NCBI GenBank assembly: GCA_031316155.1
Contig: JALDRB010000005.1
Location: 186,001-250,000, forward strand
Length of the DNA: 64,000 nucleotides
Direction of reading: 5' to 3'
DNA from: Candidatus Scalindua sp.
GTDB lineage: Bacteria > Planctomycetota > Brocadiia > Brocadiales > Scalinduaceae
The notes beneath the pieces were generated by a model. The model saw only the letters and a list, made by a program, of their open reading frames with translations, did no database searches and was not told the origin of the DNA. Every line of letters starts with the position of its first letter. Positions within the stretch are counted from its first letter, which is position 1. The position numbers and the translations under genes are program-made. This document shows, in pieces, positions 10,510-17,908 of this stretch.

Positions 10510-10931
10510 ATCTTTTCTCCTGTTTGATTCGAGGGGGTGTTCAACATTTCTGAGACTTTTTTTTGAACTTCAATAATAGTTTCAGCCTGTTTGAGCTTTT
10601 GTCTGAGAGCATGATTCTCTCGTTCAAGTGCTATGATATGTCGAGTTGCTGAATCAGACTCATTCTTCTTTGGGCCTCGACGTTTTGGTGAAAGGGAATC
10701 AAAGGAGCCACGTTCTTTTTGACGCCTCCATGTAGTGAGGTTAGACGAATAAAGCCCTTCTCTTCGCAGAAGCGCTCTTATTTGTCCAAAGTTTGTGCAG
10801 TTATCAGCTTCCTGAAGGATACGAAGTTTGTACTGATCAGTAAACCTGCGGCGTGTCGCTTTCTCAGAAACCTCTGGATCGGGGATATCGTTGCGATCCG
10901 AATTGTTGTTTGAAACTCCAGTTGCCCTACA
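10506..10931 (-). CDS. IS3-family orfA (helix-turn-helix transposase subunit)
   Basis: The minus-strand frame opens after a TAG at 10932-10934 and runs to TGA 10506-10508, overlapping the orfB start as ATGA. It translates with RRRFTDQYKLRILQEAD, REGLYSSNLTTWRRQKERG and LSPKRRGPKK, then a leucine-zipper-like HIIALERENHALRQKLKQA. This is the usual orfA layout: DNA-binding HTH then coiled coil. No ATG or GTG lies near the 5' end of the frame, so the start is uncertain. It may use a rare start codon. Confidence 0.7.
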   Translation of the reverse strand, partial: CRATGVSNNNSDRNDIPDPEVSEKATRRRFTDQYKLRILQEADNCTNFGQIRALLRREGLYSSNLTTWRRQKERGSFDSLSPKRRGPKKNESDSATRHIIALERENHALRQKLKQAETIIEVQKKVSEMLNTPSNQTGEKI

Positions 10932-11160
10932 CTAAATTATTACAAGGAAAATGTCCAACTATTATAGACACAGAGGGGTAATCTTGAGAAAAGAATTTCA
11001 AAAAGAGATGAGGCGGTGTAATCATATAGAGTGCGAATTTTTTAAAGTTTAAGTGCTATGTCGCTTTTATTTACATATAAAGAACAGACGACAAATACTG
11101 ATACACAAAAATTAAAGGAGGAAAGAAACATATATAATTAAATAAAGGAAGTATTTACAT

Positions 11161-11209
11161 TTAAGATGATATCGGACATAAGACTGTAGATGGTCCGACA
11201 TCATCTTAA
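11161..11209. other. Long hairpin
   Basis: Arms 11161-11177 and 11193-11209 pair over 17 positions with one mismatch around a 15-base loop. There is no clean U-run on either side, so it is not a standard terminator. It lies between the IS3 element and the STN remnant, in a region otherwise lacking genes (10959-11471). Confidence 0.6.
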
Positions 11210-11379
11210 TTAAACAGTAACCTTAAAAATACTTATATTTTTCTCATTATTTATAAAGGGGCAGTTACTTAAGTGACAACAAACAAAGTATACAGTGCCA
11301 CATATCAGACCTTGAAAATGGAATACACTAAATGAAAAATCATACTCCCTTTTCAACAAGTTGTCCGAGAATAAGTGTT

Positions 11380-11409
11380 TTGACAATTTTAAACCATAAG
11401 TTGTATAGT
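11380..11409 (+). promoter_or_regulatory. Candidate sigma-70-type promoter
   Basis: TTGACA at 11380-11385 and TATAGT at 11404-11409 with an 18-base spacer. It would read through the STN remnant towards the RiPP precursor at 11995. An inverted repeat (TTGTCCGAGAAT at about 11361 and ATTCTCGGATAAC at about 11441) flanks it. This is pattern-only evidence. Confidence 0.3.
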
Positions 11410-11471
11410 AATACTAATACTTATTTTTTTAAGCTTTAGGATTCTCGGATAACCTTTTTTATTTAAGAGGG

Positions 11472-11696
11472 GCACTTGAGAAGTTAAGCTCAAACTATGG
11501 CTAGCAAATGGATTCAGGAAAGGAAGAAAAGAAAATAACGAAGATCATTATCTTAGCAAAAGGGAAAGAAACTAAGCAATTAAGAGTTACCGCTAGAGAA
11601 TCTGAACCACGGGAAGGAGAAACTACGGAATCTAAACGACCAGAACCCTTTAAGTTTGAGTTTGATCTTTCGGAATATATGGAAGGAGGAAATTAG
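11472..11696 (+). pseudogene. Truncated, nonsense-mutated copy of the STN gene
   Basis: From GCACTTGAG at 11472 the sequence matches the second half of the gene at 6364-6891: ALEKLSSNYG, then TAG at 11502-11504 where the intact copy has Tyr, then QMDSGKEEKKITKIIIL and RPEPFKFEFDLSEYMEGGN. Homology starts abruptly at that point; the signal peptide and first half of the STN domain are missing. A 62-codon remnant can start at ATG 11508, but this is best read as a decayed duplicate. Confidence 0.75.
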
Positions 11697-11886
11697 GGGA
11701 AAGCATACAGTAAGTCACAGTAAAATAGATGAGTCATTTCACGTGGTTAATAGTCAACAATTTGTAATAAAAGGAATGTTTCGAACCTAAAAAAATTATT
11801 CATGTCATCTATTGTCATATTGATCAGTACATTAGTTTCGTATATAACATCTAATCTGAATGAAAGGAGGTGGGGGATATTACGAC

Positions 11887-11946
11887 ATGACACAAAAGCG
11901 AATCATGATAATAAAGTTTTTGATTTTAGTATTTTGTGAATTTTAA
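11887..11946 (+). CDS. Possible 19-residue leader peptide
   Basis: ATG 11887 to TAA 11944-11946 encodes a short hydrophobic peptide (MTQKRIMIIKFLILVFCEF). A perfect AAAGGAGGTG lies at about 11872, but about 12-15 bases upstream, which is long for efficient initiation. It may be a leader ORF or non-coding RNA sequence ahead of the precursor gene. Weak support. Confidence 0.25.
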   Translation: MTQKRIMIIKFLILVFCEF

Positions 11947-11994
11947 TGGATTGAGAACTGTTCATCCGATAAAAACATGAAGGAGGAAAAAGTA

Positions 11995-12168
11995 ATGTTA
12001 GAAAAACAATCAGTTGGACAAAAAGAGCTTCAAGATAAGAGCACAAATTCTTCACAAGGCAAAAAGACTTTTACCGAGCCCAAATTAACGTTTGTTGAGC
12101 CGAAACTTACGAAACACGGGGATGCAACAAAGATTACGGCCGGGTTTTTTGGTAGTTTTACACCTTAA
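11995..12168 (+). CDS. RiPP precursor peptide with lasso-like leader
   Basis: 57 residues. AAGGAGG at 11979-11985 sets the start at ATG 11995, not the in-frame ATG at 11977 that precedes the site. The N-terminal 25 residues are polar and Gln/Lys/Ser-rich. Then come two tandem copies of a TF-x-EPKL unit (residues 25-38) and THE tail TKHGDATKITAGFFGSFTP. The second unit with the tail fits the lasso leader rule (Y/F)xxPxLxxxGxxxxxTxG: Phe33, Pro36, Leu38, Gly42, Thr48, then Gly50. Cleavage after Ala49 would leave an eight-residue core, GFFGSFTP. That core lacks the Asp/Glu needed for a lasso ring. Biosynthetic genes follow directly downstream. Precursor identity is inferred from leader and context. 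Confidence 0.75.
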   Translation: MLEKQSVGQKELQDKSTNSSQGKKTFTEPKLTFVEPKLTKHGDATKITAGFFGSFTP

Positions 12169-12194
12169 CAAAAGCAGAAGCAGAAGTTAGAAAG

Positions 12195-13202
12195 ATGGGG
12201 ATGTGGATCGATGATGCGAACGTTTGTCATTATTCTTTATACGGATTAACCATCGCAGTTCGGTGCGAAGGGAAAGGGGTTGAAGATCAAATACAAAAAC
12301 TCTTTAATACTTTTCCCTTTATGAAGTTGAGCGATGCAGGCACTCCCGCTCACCTTACCCTGCAATTTGCTTCTACAGAAGTTTCTGTGGACATCCCTCA
12401 TGCAGCGTCTGGGCCACTTTCATGCTACGACGTATCAATTTTCAGGTTAGATGATACTGTTTACATTACAGACGGATCATCTCTGTTTCAGTTACATCCT
12501 CATAAAGGTGTAGGGTTTCTCACTATCCATGGCTCTTTTCAGGAAAAAACACCTCTATCAAAGTATAATCTTTTTCTTATCGGCCTTATCCATCTTCTTT
12601 CACCCCGAGGTTTCTATGAACTCCATGGAGCCGCACTTCTCAGGGATGGATTAGGGGTTCTGCTTTTAGGAGATTCAGGCAGTGGAAAATCCACTGCGAC
12701 ACTTAGTCTTGTCAACCAGGGTTGGCACTATATCTCAGATGATGCCCTTTTGCTCAAGTGTTTAGAAAATCGAGTAGAAGTTTTTTCCTTTCGAAATAAA
12801 TTTTATTTAGCTCCTGAACTCGTACATCACTACCCTGAGATATTACCATATCTTGAAGAATCAAAAAGCGGAGCTGACACAAAGCGGTTTTTAGATGTTG
12901 AATCTATGTATCCCAATCAATTTTGTTCTCAGGGGATACCAAAGATATTGTTATTTACAAGCATAGTGCCGGAACCAGAAAGTAGGTTAGTGCCTGTCGA
13001 TCCAACATCAGCACTTGTCAAATTGACAAAACAGAGTGCTTCCATACTATTTAACAGACAGACGGCTAAGAATCATCTTGAGGTTCTTAAGCAACTTGTG
13101 TATCAGGCAGAGAGTTTTCAACTCCTTGCAGGGCGTGATTTGCATGAAGAACCGGGAAAAATTACCGAAGTCCTGTCAGAGATATCATCGAAAACTTCCT
13201 AA
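12195..13202 (+). CDS. HPr kinase-related ATP-binding protein (HprK-like, RiPP-associated)
   Basis: 335 residues. The C-terminal two-thirds follow HprK: HGAALL at 144-149, Walker A GDSGSGKST at 159-167, then WHYISDDALLL near 178-187. The N-terminal 120 residues are not the usual HprK N-domain, matching the HprK-related kinases that accompany PqqD/lasso-type clusters rather than sugar regulation. In paeninodin-type lasso systems such a kinase phosphorylates the peptide C-terminal Ser; here Ser54 or Thr56 of the precursor are candidates (inference). It starts 26 bases after the precursor stop, without a clear Shine-Dalgarno, suggesting coupled or weak translation. Confidence 0.75.
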   Translation: MGMWIDDANVCHYSLYGLTIAVRCEGKGVEDQIQKLFNTFPFMKLSDAGTPAHLTLQFASTEVSVDIPHAASGPLSCYDVSIFRLDDTVYITDGSSLFQLHPHKGVGFLTIHGSFQEKTPLSKYNLFLIGLIHLLSPRGFYELHGAALLRDGLGVLLLGDSGSGKSTATLSLVNQGWHYISDDALLLKCLENRVEVFSFRNKFYLAPELVHHYPEILPYLEESKSGADTKRFLDVESMYPNQFCSQGIPKILLFTSIVPEPESRLVPVDPTSALVKLTKQSASILFNRQTAKNHLEVLKQLVYQAESFQLLAGRDLHEEPGKITEVLSEISSKTS

Positions 13203-13214
13203 AAATATGAATGA

Positions 13215-13757
13215 ATGGAGATTCGGAAGGCTACGAAAAAAGATATTCCTCAACTCTCTGAACTTTTTCAACAGGAGATAGAATATCACTGGAAACTGGC
13301 TCAATACTACGAATTACGAGCAGATTTTGATTGGCTAAATTATGTGGAAGAAAAGTTAAAGCGAAGTAATGGTTTCATTTTGGTTTGTGAGTATTGTGGT
13401 AATTTAGGTGGATTTATCGATATCAAGATTCATAATTATGCCGCAAACAACCGGTGTAGATCCATCTTACACCGGATTCGCCATGGATTCAAAAAGAGAA
13501 CAACTTTACCAATCAAACCACTGCGGCGGGGAGTTATCGAAGAGTGTTTTGTTGTACCATCCTTTCGCAGGAGGGGCATTGGTAGCCGTTTAGTTAAGAG
13601 CGCATTGAAATGGTTCCAATCGAAAAAGATCCAGCGTATTGAATTATCTCTGATTGTTCACAATAAAGGGGGAACATTGTTCTGGAAAAGATTTGGGTTT
13701 GAGGCTTTTAGAATCTCTTTGGCCAAAGAATTTAATAATAAAAACAGGGAAAAATAA
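13215..13757 (+). CDS. GNAT-family N-acetyltransferase
   Basis: 180 residues starting MEIRKATKKDIPQLSELF, a standard GNAT opening. The acetyl-CoA-binding motif A is clear: VIEECFVVPSFRRRGIGSRLV (RRRGIG is the Q/RxxGxG loop), followed by IELSLIVHNKGGTLFWKRFGF. It lies 12 bases after the kinase gene and before the radical SAM gene, so it may acetylate the peptide product or act in self-protection. The substrate cannot be deduced. No strong ribosome binding site is visible. Confidence 0.8.
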   Translation: MEIRKATKKDIPQLSELFQQEIEYHWKLAQYYELRADFDWLNYVEEKLKRSNGFILVCEYCGNLGGFIDIKIHNYAANNRCRSILHRIRHGFKKRTTLPIKPLRRGVIEECFVVPSFRRRGIGSRLVKSALKWFQSKKIQRIELSLIVHNKGGTLFWKRFGFEAFRISLAKEFNNKNREK

Positions 13758-13841
13758 AACGCCAAGTGTGCTTATAGGGCTCATCAATAATTATAAATAA
13801 AATACTAAATCTAAGACGCAATAGCTATTGTACTATAGCCT

Positions 13842-13962
13842 CAGAGAGCACAGAGGCCACTGAGATAAATGTGTCAGACAAATTAATTTTGGTGAGAGCA
13901 AACTTGTTGATGGTGTTAAAAGAATTTCTTTATAATTCTATGTGCTCTGTGACCTCTGTGGC
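13842..13962. repeat. Inverted CACAGAGG-type repeat
   Basis: CAGAGAGCACAGAGGCCACTG at 13842-13862 and TGTGCTCTGTGACCTCTGTGG at 13941-13961 are imperfect inverted copies. They bracket most of the gap between the GNAT and radical SAM genes. Similar low-complexity CACAGAG repeats occur in many environmental genomes. Confidence 0.5.
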
Positions 13963-13994
13963 AATTTTATCATAAGTGGATAGTAAGAATTAAG

Positions 13995-14942
13995 ATGCCA
14001 AGTATCGTAATCGAACTAACAAATCACTGTAATTTAAGTTGCCAGCACTGTCTTGATGGAAGACATAGTTCTGACGGAGGAAATCTGAAAATAGAGATTG
14101 TGGAAAAGATTCTCCAAGATGCCAAGGGAATTAAAATCGATTTTCTTTCCTTTACGGGTGGCGAACCTACACTACACCCCAGATTCACTGAGATTCTCAA
14201 GAAGGTGTATGAAGCTGAGTATAACTTTGGTTTTGTTACAAATGGTTGGAATTTTACTGAGATGTATAGGCATTTACTTCCCTTTCGTGACAGACTAAGA
14301 GGTATTACGTTTAGTCTGGATGGTTCCAGGGAGGAGACACACGACAGGATTCGTGGGAAGGGTTCTTATCGCCGGGTGATGCAGGATGTGAGTATCTGCA
14401 TAGTAAAAGATATCCCTTTTACCATTAATACGACCGTTATGTTCCATACCAAAGGAAAATTAAAGGAGATGGCTGAGCTTGCAACGAAGTTGGGGAGTCG
14501 TGGGTTGAGATTTGGTCATCTCATGCCAACACCCCGGAATATTGCAAACGGGCTTACCATTTCTCCTGAGGAGTGTGTGGTGGTCGAGGGAATGATTGGA
14601 AAACTTCAACAATCCTTTACCATGCCCATAATCATGGCACCTGGATATTATACGACCAATCTCTTTCCATGTGCTACATTGCAAATGCAAGAATTTAATA
14701 TAGACTGGAGAGGCAATGTTACATTTTGTTGTCATATGTCAGGGCATGGAAATGGTACAGGAAATAAAGACGTAATAGGCAACTTAGATGAGATGAGTTT
14801 TGCAGAGACGTATAAACGTTTCATTAATTTGGATGAGAAGTTTCGAAAAGAAAAAATTGAGCGCCATAGTAAAAGAGAATTTAAAGATTCAGACTACTTC
14901 CCATGCTGGTACTGTGTTAATTATTTTAAGAAGGTAGATTAG
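13995..14942 (+). CDS. Radical SAM peptide-modifying enzyme candidate with cysteine-rich C-terminus
   Basis: 315 residues. The 4Fe-4S motif is ELTNHCNLSCQHCLDG (CxxxCxxC) about ten residues from the start, with GGEPTLHP near 55. The C-terminal region has FPCATLQ, VTFCCHMSG and FPCWYCVNYF, resembling the SPASM/Twitch auxiliary-cluster region of PqqE/AlbA-type RiPP enzymes. Such enzymes install thioether, C-C or epimerised residues; the precursor has no cysteine, so a thioether is unlikely and a C-C, C-O or D-residue modification of the core would be needed. It sits in the middle of the RiPP cluster. Reaction type is inference. Confidence 0.8.
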   Translation: MPSIVIELTNHCNLSCQHCLDGRHSSDGGNLKIEIVEKILQDAKGIKIDFLSFTGGEPTLHPRFTEILKKVYEAEYNFGFVTNGWNFTEMYRHLLPFRDRLRGITFSLDGSREETHDRIRGKGSYRRVMQDVSICIVKDIPFTINTTVMFHTKGKLKEMAELATKLGSRGLRFGHLMPTPRNIANGLTISPEECVVVEGMIGKLQQSFTMPIIMAPGYYTTNLFPCATLQMQEFNIDWRGNVTFCCHMSGHGNGTGNKDVIGNLDEMSFAETYKRFINLDEKFRKEKIERHSKREFKDSDYFPCWYCVNYFKKVD

Positions 14943-15030
14943 CTGAAAAGGTATGATAAAAATCCCTGGTCTCGTGGCATTTGGACGAACAATGACCATA
15001 CAATAAATACACAAAGGAGCCCAACGATAC

Positions 15031-15318
15031 ATGCCGGATCTCAATTGTAGGATAAAACCTGACCCTGAGGTTATTATAACAACATTAGAGGAGGACAAAG
15101 AGGCAGTCCTTCTCCATCTAGGGACGAAAGCGTACTTTACCTTAAATGAAACAGGACTGCGAATCTGGCAGTTGATGAATAGTGATATTACACTCAGGGA
15201 GATAAGCGAAAGGCTTCAGAATGAATTTGATGTTTCACCTGAAAAGGCCAAGAAAAGTGTTCTCAACCTCATTGATGAACTTGTGAAAGAGAAATTAGTA
15301 AGGGTTGTGGATGAATAG
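15031..15318 (+). CDS. PqqD-like RiPP recognition element (lasso B1-type)
   Basis: 95 residues with the PqqD pattern: VLLHLGTKAYFTLNETGLRIWQLM then TLREISERLQNEFDVSPEKA and VLNLIDELVKEKLV. This is a winged-helix recognition domain that binds the leader of the precursor, probably the FxEPKL units. AAAGGAG lies about ten bases before ATG 15031. The downstream protease start overlaps its last codons (15311 versus stop 15318), indicating translational coupling and probably a B1-B2 complex as in lasso systems. Confidence 0.88.
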   Translation: MPDLNCRIKPDPEVIITTLEEDKEAVLLHLGTKAYFTLNETGLRIWQLMNSDITLREISERLQNEFDVSPEKAKKSVLNLIDELVKEKLVRVVDE

Positions 15319-15823
15319 ACAGGCAGTAGTCATGAAAAAAATCAGAGAAAACTTCAGAACCTTCGAAGATATTTGGATCTTTATGCAAATACTCTTTTTC
15401 ATCATGACACTACCTCTGGTGCTGAGATTTTTTTCACTCCCAGGATTAATGAGAGCTTTCACACCGAGAATCTTGAAGATTGACAATAGTTTAGATATTC
15501 AGGAATTTAAAGATAAAGTTGTTCGGTTTACGGACTATGTCCTGAGTCGCAAATACGTGAAGGGTAAAAACACCTGCCTTAGACGCTCTTTAGTTCTCTA
15601 TTATTTTTTACGTAAATTTGGAATCAATGTTACTATCTGTTTTGGGGTAAGATATAGTGAGGTGCAACCGTCTAGTCATACACAAAAGAAACTAGAGGGA
15701 CATGCCTGGCTCCTCTACAAGGGAAAAATATTCCTTGAAAGAAATGCCGAAGCAACAAAGATCTATAAGATGACATATAGCTTTCCGGAGGAGAGAAAGC
15801 AAATCTTCAATTTAAACCACTGA
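15311..15823 (+). CDS. Lasso-type B2 leader peptidase (transglutaminase-like)
   Basis: 170 residues from ATG 15311; a TTG at 15305 is also in frame. A hydrophobic N-terminus (IFMQILFFIMTLPLVLRFF) is followed by the PF13471-type core: NTCLRRSLVLYYFLRKFG with Cys89, then LEGHAWLLYKGKIFLE with His131. The Cys-His pair is that of lasso B2 cysteine proteases; the third acidic residue may be Glu143 rather than the common Asp. It should cut the leader after Thr-x, which fits Thr48-Ala49 of the precursor. It overlaps pqqD by 8 bases. Confidence 0.85.
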   Translation: MNRQAVVMKKIRENFRTFEDIWIFMQILFFIMTLPLVLRFFSLPGLMRAFTPRILKIDNSLDIQEFKDKVVRFTDYVLSRKYVKGKNTCLRRSLVLYYFLRKFGINVTICFGVRYSEVQPSSHTQKKLEGHAWLLYKGKIFLERNAEATKIYKMTYSFPEERKQIFNLNH

Positions 15824-15931
15824 TAAACACAGACTAACACGCGTAGCAGAGCCCAAACCAAAATAAAGCATGAAAATTTGAATATTTAATATCGAATTTA
15901 TTTTTAGTAGGTTGTAAAAAACAAGATTATT

Positions 15932-17212
15932 ATGAATCTATCTCATGAAAATAAGCTCTTATTATACTGTGCTCAAACAGAAATTCCCGCCGTTATAAGG
16001 AACAGGGTCAAAGAGCTAATCAAGCTCCCATTAAGCTGGGAAGAGATTTTAGAGTCTGCATCCTGGCATGGTATAAGTCCATTATTATATAACAATTTGA
16101 AAGGAATTCAGGAAACCGAATGTATTCCCCCTGGGGTCATGGGTAAGCTAAGAGCAGCTTATCATGGGAATTTAGCCAGGAATATGTATCTTTATACGGA
16201 ACTCAAGAGGATCTTAGAGGCATTTCATGAAAAGAGGATAAAAGTTATTGTTCTAAAGGGTGCAGCATTGGCTAAAATTGTTTATGGTGATATTGGTTTA
16301 AGGCCGATGAGTGACATTGATCTCCTGGTGAAAAAAGAAGATCTTCCCTGTGCAGAAAAAATAATATCTGAATTAGGCTATCTTTTCGAAGGTATTGAAT
16401 CGCCTGAATGGTATAGAATAAATCACCAGGAAATCTGCTATATCCATCCGAAGAATAATATCCCGGTTGAAATTCACTGGCACATAACTAATAAATCTCA
16501 TCCATTTCGGATACGTAGTTTTGAAACTGACATTATTGAGAGGTGGTGGGAAGGGGCTAAGACAACAGATTTCTCTGGTAGTAAAGCATTTACACTCTGC
16601 CCGGAGGATTTAATTTTCCACCTCTGCCTTCATTTTTTAAAACACCGTTTTATAAGTCAAAATGGCGCTTTCAGTAGCAAAGGTGCCTTTCTACAGACGT
16701 GTGATATTTTTCAAACTCTCAAACACTATGGAAAGGAGGGTAATTGGGAAAGGCTTGCGTGCAAGGCGAAGGAATACGGGATAAGTAACCCTATTTATGC
16801 TACCCTTTTCATTGTAAGGGAATTCGTTGGGAAACACGATGATATTGTTCATAATGTCCTGAGTAAATTTGCATCAGTTAGCTTAGATAAAGAAATCGTG
16901 CGGCTTATTAATAAAAGAATTCTTATCAGAGAAAGTGATCTTACCATAGTTCCTCATAAATTTATTCAATCACAAGCAACTCACAGTTTTAAAGAAAAGG
17001 CCGAGACTTTGCTAAGTCATATTTTTCCCAATCCAGAATCTATTTCTAATAGACATTCTATTCCATTGTCTTCCAAGAGGCTCTATCTATACTATTTAAT
17101 TCGTCCATTTAACCTCCTTTTAAAATACGGAAAGATCATATTTGTAATTTCACGTATTAAAGAAGACGTAATCCTTAAAAGGTGGATTGGTGGCAAAAAT
17201 GAAAATTTGTAA
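15932..17212 (+). CDS. Nucleotidyltransferase-fold protein (NTP_transf_5-like) of the RiPP cluster
   Basis: 426 residues. The core motif VIVLKGAALAKIVYGDIGLRPMSDIDLLV, beginning near residue 105, is split here only for reading: the KGA, GLRPMSDIDLL and metal-binding DxD are those of PF14907 nucleotidyltransferases. VEIHWHI and FHLCLHF follow, also typical. These proteins recur beside PqqD and B2 genes and HprK-related kinases, and may nucleotidylate a peptide or metabolite, though no activity is established. It is the last gene of the cluster; no transporter follows before the 17.2-17.9 kb gap. Confidence 0.8.
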   Translation: MNLSHENKLLLYCAQTEIPAVIRNRVKELIKLPLSWEEILESASWHGISPLLYNNLKGIQETECIPPGVMGKLRAAYHGNLARNMYLYTELKRILEAFHEKRIKVIVLKGAALAKIVYGDIGLRPMSDIDLLVKKEDLPCAEKIISELGYLFEGIESPEWYRINHQEICYIHPKNNIPVEIHWHITNKSHPFRIRSFETDIIERWWEGAKTTDFSGSKAFTLCPEDLIFHLCLHFLKHRFISQNGAFSSKGAFLQTCDIFQTLKHYGKEGNWERLACKAKEYGISNPIYATLFIVREFVGKHDDIVHNVLSKFASVSLDKEIVRLINKRILIRESDLTIVPHKFIQSQATHSFKEKAETLLSHIFPNPESISNRHSIPLSSKRLYLYYLIRPFNLLLKYGKIIFVISRIKEDVILKRWIGGKNENL

Positions 17213-17292
17213 TTTCATAGGGTATAATTTTCACGTTACACAAATTGAGACAAAAATTTATGCAGTTTTTTCAGTAGAATACAGTAGTGTCA

Positions 17293-17440
17293 AGTTAGGC
17301 CATCCTGACTAACTTTTCCAAAATCCTTACCTCGTCAGAATGGACTGTTGGCCGGGCGGGAAACTGCCTTCCATGGCAGTTTTTACGGTCTTTTGAACTT
17401 GCGCCTTCAGCGTAAAAATAAGGAAATATTGAAAATTCCT
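17293..17440 (+). repeat. Dispersed intergenic repeat, copy 1
   Basis: Starts AGTTAGGCCATCC and contains AAACTGCC-TTCCATGG-CAGTTTTTACGG and CTTGCGCCTTCAGCG. It is largely identical to 28087-28200, which lacks the block at about 17325-17365. The central AAACTGCC/GGCAGTTTTT can fold as a short hairpin followed by Ts, so it could serve as a terminator for the RiPP operon. Confidence 0.7.
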
Positions 17441-17635
17441 CTGCATCGAGTTAGGTTTTTGCTTGCGCGACTTTTGTCATACTCGAACGCTTTAATCGGG
17501 TATACAAAGGCGCTATGATTCTAAGACTCCCGCTAAAAACTTGCGGGAATGACAGCTTTAGGGCTTATTAATAAAACATGCAAAAACTTAACGGGACAAT
17601 GATGACGTGTTTCTTGCAATAATTTTCTGCTGTAG

Positions 17636-17821
17636 CATGATAGTTGCCGAAAAAATGAAATCAATACTGCCACGGCAACAGGTGGAGGACAGATTCTTGT
17701 TCTTCCCGTAAACATACTTCTTGATCTGAGTGAGATAAAACTCACATCTGCGTTGGTATCGGACCAGGATGGAAACCCTATTGAGGATAGGAAGAAAAAT
17801 ACAGACCCTGCTACTGGATGA
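17636..17821 (+). pseudogene. C-terminal fragment of a repeat-domain secreted protein (tentative)
   Basis: A 61-residue open frame without a start contains TATATGGGQILVLPVNILLDL and then LTSALVSDQDGNPIEDRKK, reminiscent of an immunoglobulin-like extracellular repeat. It ends at TGA 17819-17821. Nothing upstream in frame supports an intact gene. It could be a degraded end of a surface protein. Low confidence; the remainder of 17213-17908 holds only the repeat above. Confidence 0.3.
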
Positions 17822-17908
17822 GACAGAAGTTTCATGAGAAATCAGCAGTTTCTCATAATATATTTTTCCTGTAAGAGATGAACGGTTTGTTTATAAAAAA
17901 AAGTTTGA

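Larger units (their letters stand above)
9478..10958 (-). mobile_element. IS3-family element with imperfect inverted ends
   Basis: The element carries orfA (10506-10931) and a broken orfB (9499-10509) on the minus strand. The left border reads TTAGACAAATTTTTC and the complement of the right border TTGGACATTTTCCTTG, each followed after a few bases by ATTTAG. I take these as imperfect terminal inverted repeats and set the limits from them. Flanking target duplications were not convincing. The two-ORF arrangement with a 4-base ATGA overlap is typical of the family. Confidence 0.6.

Noticed and set aside
13842-13962. CRISPR-like array
   Set aside because: Only two imperfect inverted copies; no regular spacers or cas genes anywhere in the window.
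11995-17212. Canonical lasso-peptide cluster
   Set aside because: No asparagine-synthetase-like cyclase gene, and the predicted core is too short and lacks the ring-forming acid.
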